From an uncultured Collinsella sp. (GTDB lineage Bacteria > Actinomycetota > Coriobacteriia > Coriobacteriales > Coriobacteriaceae), in the NCBI GenBank assembly GCA_958372035.1, contig CATXML010000006.1:1-17128 (forward strand): DNA of 17,128 bases. The letters are read 5' to 3'. Shown here in pieces: positions 7,093 to 13,422 of the stretch. How positions within the stretch are numbered: position 1 is the stretch's first letter; each line of letters starts with the position of its first letter. The notes under the pieces are model-generated. The model ran no database searches, was not told the origin of the DNA, and saw nothing but the letters and a program-made list of their open reading frames with translations. Position numbers and translations under genes: made by a program.

Positions 7093-7104
7093 TTAGGTAC
7101 CTAA
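7093..7104. repeat. Palindrome TTAGGTACCTAA, copy 2
   Basis: The second copy of the perfect 12-mer, in the yidC-jag gap and just upstream of the jag ribosome-binding site. It shares 14 bases with copy 1 at 3592-3603. The function is unknown. Confidence 0.5.
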
Positions 7105-7122
7105 ATAAGATTGATATCCCGA

Positions 7123-7893
7123 CTACTTCTTCTTATGCGGACGCGGCTTCTTCTCGCGACGGGTAACCTCGACCTGCAGCGGAGCGTTCTTGAGGCGCTC
7201 CTCCTCATCGGCCTTGGCCTTGTCGATAACCTTCTGCGTCACGAAGATCTGCTGGATAACCTGCCAGGCAGAAGACACATCGTAGTACAGCAGAACGCCG
7301 ACGGGCAGGCTCCAGCCCATCCAAAGCATCATGACGGTCATGACGACAGCCATCATGCGCATGCTCTGGGCCTGCTGACCAGTCTGATTGCGGGACATAT
7401 ACAGCTGCGGAATCAGGGTCAAGACAGCAAACAGGATCAGGCAGATCAGCGCAGGCAGCGCAACCATAAAGCCATCGGCAAAAGAGGCGCTCGGCGTGGT
7501 GGTCAGATCGGGCAGGATGTTAAAGAACGAGAACGTGCCCTCGTTAAAGTACTGCGGCAGGTTGCGCAGAAGCGTGAACAGGGCGATAAGGATGGGCATC
7601 TGAATCAGAAGCGGCAGGCAGCCGGCCAGCGGATTGAACTTGTTCTCGCTGTAGAACTTCTGCATCTCCTCGGCCTGACGCTGGGGATCGTCGGCATAGC
7701 GCTCCTGGATCTCGAGCATCTTAGGCTGCAGCACCTGCATGCGAGCCGTCGACTTGGTCGACTTGAGCATAAGCGGCGTCAGCAGCAGACGGATGATGAC
7801 CACCAGGATGATGATGGACAGGCCCCAGTCGACCGCAAAGGTCTGGATGAGCTTGAGCAGCTCAAAAAGGATGTTAACGATCCAATCCCACAT
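7123..7893 (-). CDS. yidC: Membrane protein insertase YidC (Oxa1 family)
   Basis: YidC inserts and folds membrane proteins, alone or with SecYEG. The 256 residues have the Gram-positive layout without the large periplasmic domain of E. coli YidC. TM1, at about 23-43, carries the conserved groove arginine R35 (VVIIRLLLTP). A cytoplasmic hairpin follows (about 45-85, with Lys and Gln rich MQVLQPKMLEIQERYADD), then NKFNPLAGCLPLLIQMPI, which starts TM2. Further hydrophobic segments lie near 143-165 and 180-210. The tail is strongly basic (RREKKPRPHKKK), a feature that can contact ribosomes. No lipobox signal peptide is seen, unlike Bacillus SpoIIIJ. GGAGG lies 9 bases before the ATG. It is preceded by yidD with a 29-bp gap. 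Confidence 0.96.
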   Translation of the reverse strand: MWDWIVNILFELLKLIQTFAVDWGLSIIILVVIIRLLLTPLMLKSTKSTARMQVLQPKMLEIQERYADDPQRQAEEMQKFYSENKFNPLAGCLPLLIQMPILIALFTLLRNLPQYFNEGTFSFFNILPDLTTTPSASFADGFMVALPALICLILFAVLTLIPQLYMSRNQTGQQAQSMRMMAVVMTVMMLWMGWSLPVGVLLYYDVSSAWQVIQQIFVTQKVIDKAKADEEERLKNAPLQVEVTRREKKPRPHKKK

Positions 7894-7922
7894 GTAAGTT
7901 TTCCTCCGATAGCGAGTGCCCG

Positions 7923-8147
7923 CTAAGGCACAGGGTCATAACCGCCGACGTGCAGGGGATTGCAGCGAGCGATGCGCCTCACGGCAAGCCAGCAGCCTCT
8001 CAAAACACCGTACTTCTCAATCGCCTGGATAGCGTATTGCGAGCACGTTGGGTAATAAATGCAGGCGTCAGGCAATAAGGGCGAAATAACCTGTTGATAT
8101 ATGCGAATAGGAGCGATGGCAACACGTCGCAAAACGTGATTGCTCAT
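7923..8147 (-). CDS. yidD: Membrane protein insertion efficiency factor YidD
   Basis: A small protein that assists YidC-dependent insertion. The 74 residues carry the family signatures YYPTCSQYA at 31-39 and RCNPLHVGGYDPVP at 61-74, with an N-terminal amphipathic or hydrophobic helix (RVAIAPIRIYQQVISPL). Its ATG overlaps the rnpA stop by 4 bp (ATGA), which indicates translational coupling. The gene order rnpA-yidD-yidC is the common bacterial one. Confidence 0.96.
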   Translation of the reverse strand: MSNHVLRRVAIAPIRIYQQVISPLLPDACIYYPTCSQYAIQAIEKYGVLRGCWLAVRRIARCNPLHVGGYDPVP

Positions 8148-8482
8148 CGCTCCTCCCCGGCAACGCCGGCGCGTTTCATAAGCGAACGCAATGCATTGTC
8201 CATCTCCTGAGGCGAGGAAACCCTCGTCTTGGGAGTTGCGAACAAGATGATGTCATAACCCGCAACGGGAAATCCACAGCTGCGGGCGGCCTCGCGCATC
8301 ACACGCTTAGAACGGTTGCGCACGACAGCACAACCGAGCCGTTTAGCACCAACGAAGGCGACCCTTCCGGAGTCGCCTTCGCCAACCGATTCACATATGG
8401 TCATTCGAATCAGAGGGTGATTGAAACGACGCCCCTGACTGAACACATGCTCGAAATCTTGCCGAGACTTAATAGTCTTCAT
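8144..8482 (-). CDS. rnpA: Ribonuclease P protein component
   Basis: The protein subunit of RNase P binds the catalytic RNA and helps recognise the 5' leader of pre-tRNAs. The 112-residue product has the diagnostic RNR motif RNRSKRVMREAAR at 55-67 and an N-terminal DFEHVFSQGRRF region (9-20), both basic surfaces for RNA. The start is ATG at 8482, 20 bases after the rpmH stop. No clear ribosome-binding site is seen there, so translation probably depends on coupling to rpmH. The end overlaps yidD by 4 bp. The RNase P RNA gene is not in this window. Confidence 0.95.
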   Translation of the reverse strand: MKTIKSRQDFEHVFSQGRRFNHPLIRMTICESVGEGDSGRVAFVGAKRLGCAVVRNRSKRVMREAARSCGFPVAGYDIILFATPKTRVSSPQEMDNALRSLMKRAGVAGEER

Positions 8483-8502
8483 GCGAGATGTGTGTATCGC
8501 TG

Positions 8503-8637
8503 CTAGACAGTGAGACGCTTGCGGCCCTTGGCGCGACGACGGGCGAGCACGGCACGACCACCCTTAGTGGCCATACGGGCACGGAAGCCATGGGTCTTGG
8601 CACGCTTACGCTTATTAGGCTGATACGTACGCTTCAT
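8503..8637 (-). CDS. rpmH: 50S ribosomal protein L34
   Basis: L34 is a 44-residue, highly basic component of the large ribosomal subunit. The sequence starts [18 protein letters not shown], the universal L34 signature, and ends GRKRLTV. An in-frame extension back to 8697 is not used: AGGAGG stands 8 bases before the ATG at 8637 and the leader contains a hairpin. It is the first gene of the rpmH-rnpA-yidD-yidC-jag operon and has a near-consensus promoter. The rpmH-dnaA divergence with the origin between them is a classic bacterial arrangement. Confidence 0.97.
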   Translation of the reverse strand: MKRTYQPNKRKRAKTHGFRARMATKGGRAVLARRRAKGRKRLTV

Positions 8638-8665
8638 CTTAAGTTCCTCCTGCTGCATTTCGAGT

Positions 8666-8683
8666 GTCCGCGGGGACGCGGAC
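8666..8683 (-). other. Hairpin in the rpmH leader
   Basis: GTCCGCG and CGCGGAC form a perfect 7-bp GC-rich stem with a 4-base loop, about 30 bases before the rpmH start and within the predicted leader. There is no T run, so it is not a terminator. It may stabilise the mRNA 5' end or act in autoregulation; both are inference. Confidence 0.5.
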
Positions 8684-8709
8684 GCAGATATAGACACGTG
8701 AGCTTAAAG

Positions 8710-8739
8710 ATTGTAGGGAAATCAATGTTCAAATGTCAA
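8710..8739 (-). promoter_or_regulatory. Promoter of the rpmH operon
   Basis: On the minus strand TTGACA (8739-8734) is followed after 18 bp by TACAAT (8715-8710). This is a near-perfect vegetative promoter, with a start expected near 8703 and a leader of about 66 bases. It is the strongest promoter match seen in the window, fitting a ribosomal-protein operon. Confidence 0.85.
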
Positions 8740-8814
8740 GAAATCAAAGGTAAAAGGTTGCAAAGAGTACACGGTTCCCCCATAAGCAGAACCGGCATTT
8801 GAGGCAGCGGGCAA

Positions 8815-8920
8815 CTTTTCACGAAATTTCATTGAGTTTTCAACAGGTCGTGTTGGAAATGTTGAGAACTTTTCGTCCGTTTTCCAAAGTTTTCAACAGG
8901 TTCTGAAAACTTGTCGAAAG
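8815..8920. other. oriC part 1: cluster of DnaA-box-like 9-mers
   Basis: The 345-bp gap between rpmH and the next gene holds repeated 9-mers related to the DnaA box TTATCCACA but with TTTTC cores. These are TTTTCAACA at 8837-8845 and 8890-8898 (plus strand), and on the minus strand TTTCCAACA at 8851-8859, TTCTCAACA at 8860-8868 and CTTTCGACA at 8912-8920. A looser CTTTTCACG lies near 8816. Position between divergent rpmH and dnaA arms and clustering support an origin role; binding is not shown. The rest of the gap holds the rpmH promoter and the dyad at 8953-8968. Confidence 0.75.
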
Positions 8921-8943
8921 ATGAGAAACATTGCGCGGTGAGC

Positions 8944-8949
8944 TACTAT
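8944..8949 (+). promoter_or_regulatory. Possible -10 for the ATPase-dnaA operon
   Basis: TACTAT matches four of the six -10 consensus positions and lies 34 bases before the ATPase-gene start. No acceptable -35 is seen 16-18 bases upstream, so an activator or a different sigma factor may be needed. The transcription start would fall within the dyad at 8953-8968. Confidence 0.3.
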
Positions 8950-8952
8950 TTG

Positions 8953-8968
8953 TTCAAAACCTTTTGAA
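8953..8968. promoter_or_regulatory. Perfect inverted repeat ahead of the ATPase-dnaA operon
   Basis: TTCAAAA and TTTTGAA form a 7-bp-arm dyad with a 2-base centre. It ends 14 bp before the ATPase-gene start and sits where transcription would begin from the TACTAT element. It could be an operator. TTTTGAA also occurs once in the dnaA-dnaN gap near 12163-12169. No binding protein is known. Confidence 0.5.
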
Positions 8969-8982
8969 AGATTGCGAGCGGC

Positions 8983-10332
8983 ATGTCTGACGACTTCTAC
9001 ACCATGGTCGATTCCGGTGATCCGGCACCCGACAACGAGCACATCACCGGCGTGCTCGAAAAACGCAACGAGGGTGAGCAGGTCACCGCACAAGCACCAA
9101 AGGCCATGTATGCAGCGCGCATCGCGGTCTACGATGACATGTTGTCGACACCGCGCGTCATCGTCATCGAACCGCAAGACGTCCGCACCTACTTGGAAGA
9201 GACAACCAACACCGTCTACCAGTGCATGAAAGAGCAGGGAGGACGCATCTCGCTGATGGTTATCCGCGAGATTGTCGAAAACTTTATCCACGCGCATTTT
9301 GCAGAGCCCATCATCTCGATTCTCGACGGTGGTGACACCATCCGCTTTGCCGATCAGGGTCCGGGCATCGACGACAAAGAGCGTGCCTTCGATTTTGGCG
9401 TAACCAGCGCAAACAGCAAGATGAAACGGTATATCCGCGGCACCGGCGCCGGGTTTCCCATGGTACAGGAGTACTTGGAAAACGCCGGCGGCGCCGTCTC
9501 CATCGAGGACAACATGGGCAACGGCACCGTCGTGACGGTAAGTCTGAACCCCAAGCGCGTGCAGGAAATCGAGCGCGCCGGCGGGCGCGGGGCAGCTGTG
9601 CGGCCCGAGACGGAGCAGACGGCATATCCCCTATCCAGCACGTTTGCACAGCAGCCCGTGGCGCAGCAGATGCAGCAGCCCGTGGCACACATGCAGCAGC
9701 CTGGAAGTTTTCCCATGCAAGACCCCCAGGCACCGCTGGGCAACGCAATGCAAAACATGCCGGAGAGCATAGGCTCGGCAGATCTGGACACAGGCACCGT
9801 GCAGCAGGCGGCGGCCATGCCAAACGCCCCGCAAATGGGCTATCAACCGTACCCGCAAGGGTATCCTCCCCAATATATGCCGCAGCAGGGATACGCCCAG
9901 CCGTATCCCCAACAGTATCCTCAGGGATACCAGCAGCCGTACCAACAAATGCCCCAGGCGCAGTACAACCCATGGGCCCAGCAGATGCCTCCGCAGCCTT
10001 ACCAACAGTGGCCGCAAAGTTTTCAACAACAGCCGCTGCCTATGCAGAGTTCTCAACAACCAGCAGCTCAAATGATGTATCCTAATGCGGCGAATCAATA
10101 TGCACAGCCGCAGCAAAACGTATTTGTGAGCGAGCGCGGCGAAGCGGCGCTGGGCTATCTGGCTCAAAACCAAGAGTGTGGCGCAACCGACCTGGCACGA
10201 GCGTTTGGAAACTCAGCGCCCACGTGGTCGCGAACGCTCAACGACTTGGCACAGGCCGGCTTGGTAATCAAGCATGGCCAGAAATATCATCTGACCGAAA
10301 TAGGCAGCGCTCGCGTGCGAGCCCAAAGCTAA
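8983..10332 (+). CDS. Uncharacterised GHKL ATPase / winged-helix protein cotranscribed with dnaA
   Basis: I do not recognise a named gene. Residues about 85-190 form a GHKL (histidine-kinase/anti-sigma-like) ATP-binding domain: N box with E96 and N100 (REIVENFIHA), G1 box DQGPGI at 124-129, G2 box RGTGAGF at 152-158, and GNGTVVTV at 179-186. Residues about 215-380 are a low-complexity linker rich in Gln, Pro, Tyr and Met with YPQ-like repeats. Residues about 382-445 look like a winged helix (SERGEAALGYL, then TDLARAFGNSAPTWSRTLNDL, then GLVIKHGQKYHLTEIG). There is no transmembrane segment and no phospho-acceptor His domain, so it is not a classical sensor kinase. The ATG at 8983 has only weak GAGCGG before it. 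It ends 15 bp before dnaA and lies between the two origin box clusters, suggesting a role in initiation control or dnaA expression (inference). A stand-alone anti-sigma-like regulator is the alternative. Confidence 0.85.
   Translation: MSDDFYTMVDSGDPAPDNEHITGVLEKRNEGEQVTAQAPKAMYAARIAVYDDMLSTPRVIVIEPQDVRTYLEETTNTVYQCMKEQGGRISLMVIREIVENFIHAHFAEPIISILDGGDTIRFADQGPGIDDKERAFDFGVTSANSKMKRYIRGTGAGFPMVQEYLENAGGAVSIEDNMGNGTVVTVSLNPKRVQEIERAGGRGAAVRPETEQTAYPLSSTFAQQPVAQQMQQPVAHMQQPGSFPMQDPQAPLGNAMQNMPESIGSADLDTGTVQQAAAMPNAPQMGYQPYPQGYPPQYMPQQGYAQPYPQQYPQGYQQPYQQMPQAQYNPWAQQMPPQPYQQWPQSFQQQPLPMQSSQQPAAQMMYPNAANQYAQPQQNVFVSERGEAALGYLAQNQECGATDLARAFGNSAPTWSRTLNDLAQAGLVIKHGQKYHLTEIGSARVRAQS
10020..10058 (+). 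repeat. Two box-like 9-mers inside the linker of the ATPase gene
   Basis: TTTTCAACA (10020-10028) and TTCTCAACA (10050-10058) are identical to 9-mers in origin cluster 1. CAAAGTTTTCAACA at 10015-10028 matches 8885-8898 over 14 bases. Gln codons (CAA, CAG) favour such strings, so chance is possible. Confidence 0.4.
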
Positions 10333-10347
10333 GGAACGGGAGAAACA

Positions 10348-12072
10348 GTGGACGAGGAAGCAAGCATCATCCTGGGAGATGCCATCGCCTTTTGCCAGCG
10401 CGACGGCCAAGATGCACGCCTCATCAATATGCTGGGACAATCGCGCGCCGTGAGCCTGACCGAGGACACTCTGACGATTGAGGCCCCTTCACGCTTTGCC
10501 ATCGCTCAGCTCAAAAAGCATCAGCCGACCATCGAGGCGTACCTAGAAGAAATCGCCTTTGCACCGATTTCGCTCAATATCGTGGCACCGCAAGGCGCCT
10601 CGGCAAATACGGCCCCGGACACTCACCCGGTAGCGACCGCCACCGCAGCGGCAACGCCGGTGCCCGGACCTCGACGCGACGATGTTTCCCGTGAAACCAT
10701 GGCACCGCAGCCGGCCGCCTTGGTCGCACCGGCGGTAGAGCCAGCCCCCTCGCCCATCCCGACCGCCACGCACATGCCCGTCGCACATGAGGCGACACCC
10801 GGCGAGGAATCGGGCATTGCAATCAAAAACACGTTGTCCGCCGACGATTTCCGCCGCATGATGACCCAAATGAATGGCAGGCCACCGGCGAAAAGCGCGA
10901 GTTCGTCCGCAGCGCCGGCAGCACCTTCGGCGGCGGCACCGACGGCAGTCGAGAAAAACGCGGACGGGGCACCCCTCGCAGCGAATTCGAAATTCACGTT
11001 TGAAAACTTCGTCTTCGGACCGGAGAACAGCCTTGCCTACCGGTCGGCGCTCAAATTCGCCATGCTTGCAGACACGCCCGGCACCTGCACGTCGCTGTTC
11101 ATCTACGGCAAATCGGGCCTGGGCAAGACGCACCTGCTGCTCGCGATCAAAAATGAGCTGGCAGAGAAATCGCCCGAGATCAAGGTGAAGTACGCCAACT
11201 CGCAGGCATATCTGGACGACTTGATGACGGAATTCGACCGCCAAAAGAAGAGCAACGCCCCCATTATGCAGGCGTACCACGGCGTCGACGTGCTTATCAT
11301 CGATGACATCCAGAACATCATCGGCAAGCGCGCGAGCGTGGATTACTTTTTCCAGTTGATGGACGAATTTATCCGTAACAACAAGAAGGTCGTGATCGCC
11401 GCCGACCGCGCTCCCAAGGACCTTAATATGGACGAGCGCCTGACCAGCCGCTTTAATGCCGGTCTGCTGTGCCTGGTGGCGGAGCCCAGCTACGAGATGA
11501 AGTACAAGATTTTGCAGCGTTATTACGAGAACACGATCGCCGCCGCACCCGAGGCGGGCAACGACTCGCTGCTGGCGGCCTACGGGGGCGACGGCGGACA
11601 TCTGACCGACGCGCACTTTAAACACATGGCCGAGGTCTCGGGCACCAACATTCGCGAGCTCGAGAGCTTTTGCGAGCGTTGTGCCGGCGAAGCGGGCGAT
11701 CGCGAGCGCGAGGGCGGGGAGCTCACCTTTGACGACATCGACGCCATCGCCAACCAGTACTTCGACACATCGGCCAAGAAGATCAATGTGCAGACGGTCC
11801 AGTCCGTCATCGAGGAGCAATACGGTGTGACGCACGAGGAACTCATCGGGCCTCGCCGCAACGCCAATATCGCCAAGGCGCGCCATATCGCCATCTACCT
11901 GGCGATCGAGATGTGCGAGATGACGACGACGGCCGTGGGCGCCGAGTTTGGCAACCGCAACCACTCGACCGTCAGTACGAGCTATAAAAAGGTTCAGAAG
12001 ATGATTCAGGAAGACCGGACTGTTACCGAAGACCTCAAGTCGCTGCGCGATAAAATTACACTGCGCTCGTAG
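10348..12072 (+). CDS. dnaA: Chromosomal replication initiator DnaA (long linker, variant box-recognition motif)
   Basis: DnaA melts the origin and recruits the helicase machinery. At 574 residues it is long because domain II (about 83-212) is an extended Ala/Pro-rich linker. Domain I (1-80) is divergent and lacks the usual tryptophans. Domain III has Walker A GKSGLGKT at 254-261, Walker B LIIDD at 316-320 and arginine-finger candidates R364 and R368 (ERLTSRF). Domain IV keeps the basic-loop Arg (R512, in AKARHIAIYL). Its signature reads GNRNHSTV at 535-542 where most DnaA proteins have GGRDHTTV, so the base-contacting Asp is Asn538. The GTG start at 10348 has GGGAG 5 bases upstream, and the gene follows the ATPase gene by 15 bp, so the two are cotranscribed. 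A parS-like sequence lies within domain II codons. Confidence 0.97.
   Translation: MDEEASIILGDAIAFCQRDGQDARLINMLGQSRAVSLTEDTLTIEAPSRFAIAQLKKHQPTIEAYLEEIAFAPISLNIVAPQGASANTAPDTHPVATATAAATPVPGPRRDDVSRETMAPQPAALVAPAVEPAPSPIPTATHMPVAHEATPGEESGIAIKNTLSADDFRRMMTQMNGRPPAKSASSSAAPAAPSAAAPTAVEKNADGAPLAANSKFTFENFVFGPENSLAYRSALKFAMLADTPGTCTSLFIYGKSGLGKTHLLLAIKNELAEKSPEIKVKYANSQAYLDDLMTEFDRQKKSNAPIMQAYHGVDVLIIDDIQNIIGKRASVDYFFQLMDEFIRNNKKVVIAADRAPKDLNMDERLTSRFNAGLLCLVAEPSYEMKYKILQRYYENTIAAAPEAGNDSLLAAYGGDGGHLTDAHFKHMAEVSGTNIRELESFCERCAGEAGDREREGGELTFDDIDAIANQYFDTSAKKINVQTVQSVIEEQYGVTHEELIGPRRNANIAKARHIAIYLAIEMCEMTTTAVGAEFGNRNHSTVSTSYKKVQKMIQEDRTVTEDLKSLRDKITLRS
10683..10698. promoter_or_regulatory. parS-like sequence inside dnaA
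   Basis: TGTTTCCCGTGAAACC differs from parS at positions 7 and 16 and encodes VSRET, the typical translation of parS in this frame. It falls in the disordered domain II, where sequence is free to vary. ParB binding is not shown. Confidence 0.4.
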
Positions 12073-12087
12073 GTAAATTGACACAGC

Positions 12088-12178
12088 TGTTGAAAACTTG
12101 TCGAAACGGCGGTTATAAGGTGTCGAAAACTCGAGCCGCGGTGATGAAAAGTTTTGCGCAGGTTTTGAACGTGGAAAA
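12088..12178. other. oriC part 2: second cluster of DnaA-box-like 9-mers
   Basis: In the dnaA-dnaN gap, minus-strand 9-mers are TTTTCAACA (12088-12096), GTTTCGACA (12099-12107), TTTTCGACA (12121-12129), TTTTCATCA (12142-12150) and TTTTCCACG (12170-12178). The first two are tandem with a 2-bp gap. TGAAAACTTGTCGAAA at 12091-12106 is identical over 16 bases to 8904-8919 in cluster 1. All boxes point the same way, towards dnaA. Confidence 0.75.
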
Positions 12179-12242
12179 CATACCCGATTGCACACAGGTT
12201 CCTGTCGATTCTCTTTTTAGGGCTGACCTGCACTTTTAGGAG

Positions 12243-12251
12243 TAATCAACA
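12243..12251 (+). promoter_or_regulatory. Candidate DnaA box next to the unwinding element
   Basis: TAATCAACA has two mismatches to TTATCCACA and ends 12 bp before the triplet run at 12264-12278. In B. subtilis a DnaA box at this kind of position loads DnaA onto the trio. The match is weak on its own; position is the main argument. Confidence 0.4.
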
Positions 12252-12263
12252 GTTTCGTCAGTA

Positions 12264-12298
12264 CTATTACTATTATTAAGATATTTATATCTATAGAA
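12264..12298 (+). other. DNA-unwinding element with DnaA-trio-like triplets
   Basis: CTA-TTA-CTA-TTA-TTA at 12264-12278 gives GAT/AAT triplets read 3' to 5' on the other strand. This is the DnaA-trio pattern known from B. subtilis, where DnaA engages single-stranded DNA. The stretch up to about 12298 is almost all A/T and includes the 6-bp-arm dyad AGATATTTATATCT at 12279-12292. Initial melting here, next to dnaN, is an inference from this pattern. A dnaN promoter (for example TATTAT at 12271-12276) may share the same bases. Confidence 0.6.
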
Positions 12299-12310
12299 AG
12301 GTATTAAAAG

Positions 12311-13414
12311 ATGAAGTTCACCGTCAGCCAGAGCTCGCTTACGCAAGCCATCGGCGTCGTTATGAAAGGCGTCGCTTCGGCATCCACCCTTCCCATTCTG
12401 TCGGGCGTGCTCGTTAAGGCACAAGACGGCATCTTGGAATTCCAGACCTCCAACTACACCATCTCGATTCGTCACCGCATCGCGGCTCATGTCGAAGAGG
12501 AGGGCGAGATGGTGATTCCCTGCAAGATGCTCTCCAACATCACCAAAACCCTTCCCGATGCTCCGGTCACCTTTGAGCTGTCCGAGCGTCAGGTTTTGAT
12601 TGGCTGCGAGAAGAGCTCTTTCCGCCTCAACACGCTCGATGCCAACGACTTTCCCGAGTTCCCGGCATACGCCATCGAGAGCGCCGTCGAGCTGCCGACC
12701 GATATCCTGTCCGAAATGGTAAGTCGCGTATGGCGCGTCACCTCGACTGACAAGGCCCGCCCCATCCTGGGTGGCGTGCACATGAAGGTCGAGAACAACA
12801 CCGTGCGCCTGGTCGCGACCGACTCCTTCCGTCTGGCCGTGTGCGATACACAGGTCGAGACCTCGACCCTCGAAGGTTCCTTTGAGCTCAACGTGCCTGC
12901 CGACGCCTTCAACGACGCGCTGAGCATCATGGCCAGCCAGGCCACCATCATGATCGGCGCCACCGACACCCAGGTTGTCTTTGAGGCCGGCAACACCACC
13001 TACGTGTCGCGCCGCATCGAGGGCGTATATCCCAATTACAAGCAGCTCATCCCCGATTCTTGCGTGACGAGCGTCAAGATCGACGTAGCCGCCTTTAACG
13101 CCGCCCTTAAACGTGTGGCCGTTATCGCGAGCGCCAACCCCGCCGTCAAGTTTGAGATTGACGTCGAGAACGGCCAGATGGGCCTGTCCTCCATTTCCAA
13201 CGACCAGGATCTGGCGCAGGAGACAATCGATGTCGAGGCCGAGGGCGAGTCGGGCACCATCGCCTTCAACTACCACTACATCTTTGGCTGCCTCAATGCC
13301 CTGTCCAAGGAGAAGGAGATCACGCTAGAGCTCAAGAGCTATTCGCAGGCTGGCATCTTCAAGTCCTACGACAAGATCAACTACCTGTACCTGGTCATGC
13401 CGGTACGCATCTAG
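12311..13414 (+). CDS. dnaN: DNA polymerase III beta subunit (sliding clamp)
   Basis: The beta clamp is a ring-shaped homodimer that tethers DNA polymerase III and many repair factors to DNA. The 367-residue product has the standard length and three-domain layout: the start MKFTVSQSSLTQAIGVV, STLPILSGVLV at about 25-35 in domain 1, RPILGGVHM near 151-159 opening domain 2, and the C-terminal YLVMPVRI, whose MPVRI end forms part of the clamp's partner-binding pocket. AGAAAGG lies 9 bases before the ATG. It sits directly downstream of the AT-rich unwinding element and 8 bp before recF. Expression may come from dnaA read-through and from a promoter in the AT-rich gap. Confidence 0.97.
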   Translation: MKFTVSQSSLTQAIGVVMKGVASASTLPILSGVLVKAQDGILEFQTSNYTISIRHRIAAHVEEEGEMVIPCKMLSNITKTLPDAPVTFELSERQVLIGCEKSSFRLNTLDANDFPEFPAYAIESAVELPTDILSEMVSRVWRVTSTDKARPILGGVHMKVENNTVRLVATDSFRLAVCDTQVETSTLEGSFELNVPADAFNDALSIMASQATIMIGATDTQVVFEAGNTTYVSRRIEGVYPNYKQLIPDSCVTSVKIDVAAFNAALKRVAVIASANPAVKFEIDVENGQMGLSSISNDQDLAQETIDVEAEGESGTIAFNYHYIFGCLNALSKEKEITLELKSYSQAGIFKSYDKINYLYLVMPVRI

Positions 13415-13422
13415 CACTGCCC

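Noticed and set aside
8638..8697. N-terminal extension of rpmH
   Set aside because: The strong ribosome-binding site and the universal L34 start place the first codon at 8637; the extension covers the leader hairpin.
9634..10116. Tandem DNA repeat array in the Pro/Gln-rich linker
   Set aside because: The recurrence is at the amino-acid level with irregular units; no exact DNA repeat array or CRISPR-like spacing is present.
10543..12195. 550-codon minus-strand open frame opposite dnaA
   Set aside because: Antisense shadow caused by codon bias; the dnaA frame carries all catalytic motifs.
12236..13276. 346-codon minus-strand open frame opposite dnaN
   Set aside because: Antisense shadow of dnaN with no family resemblance.
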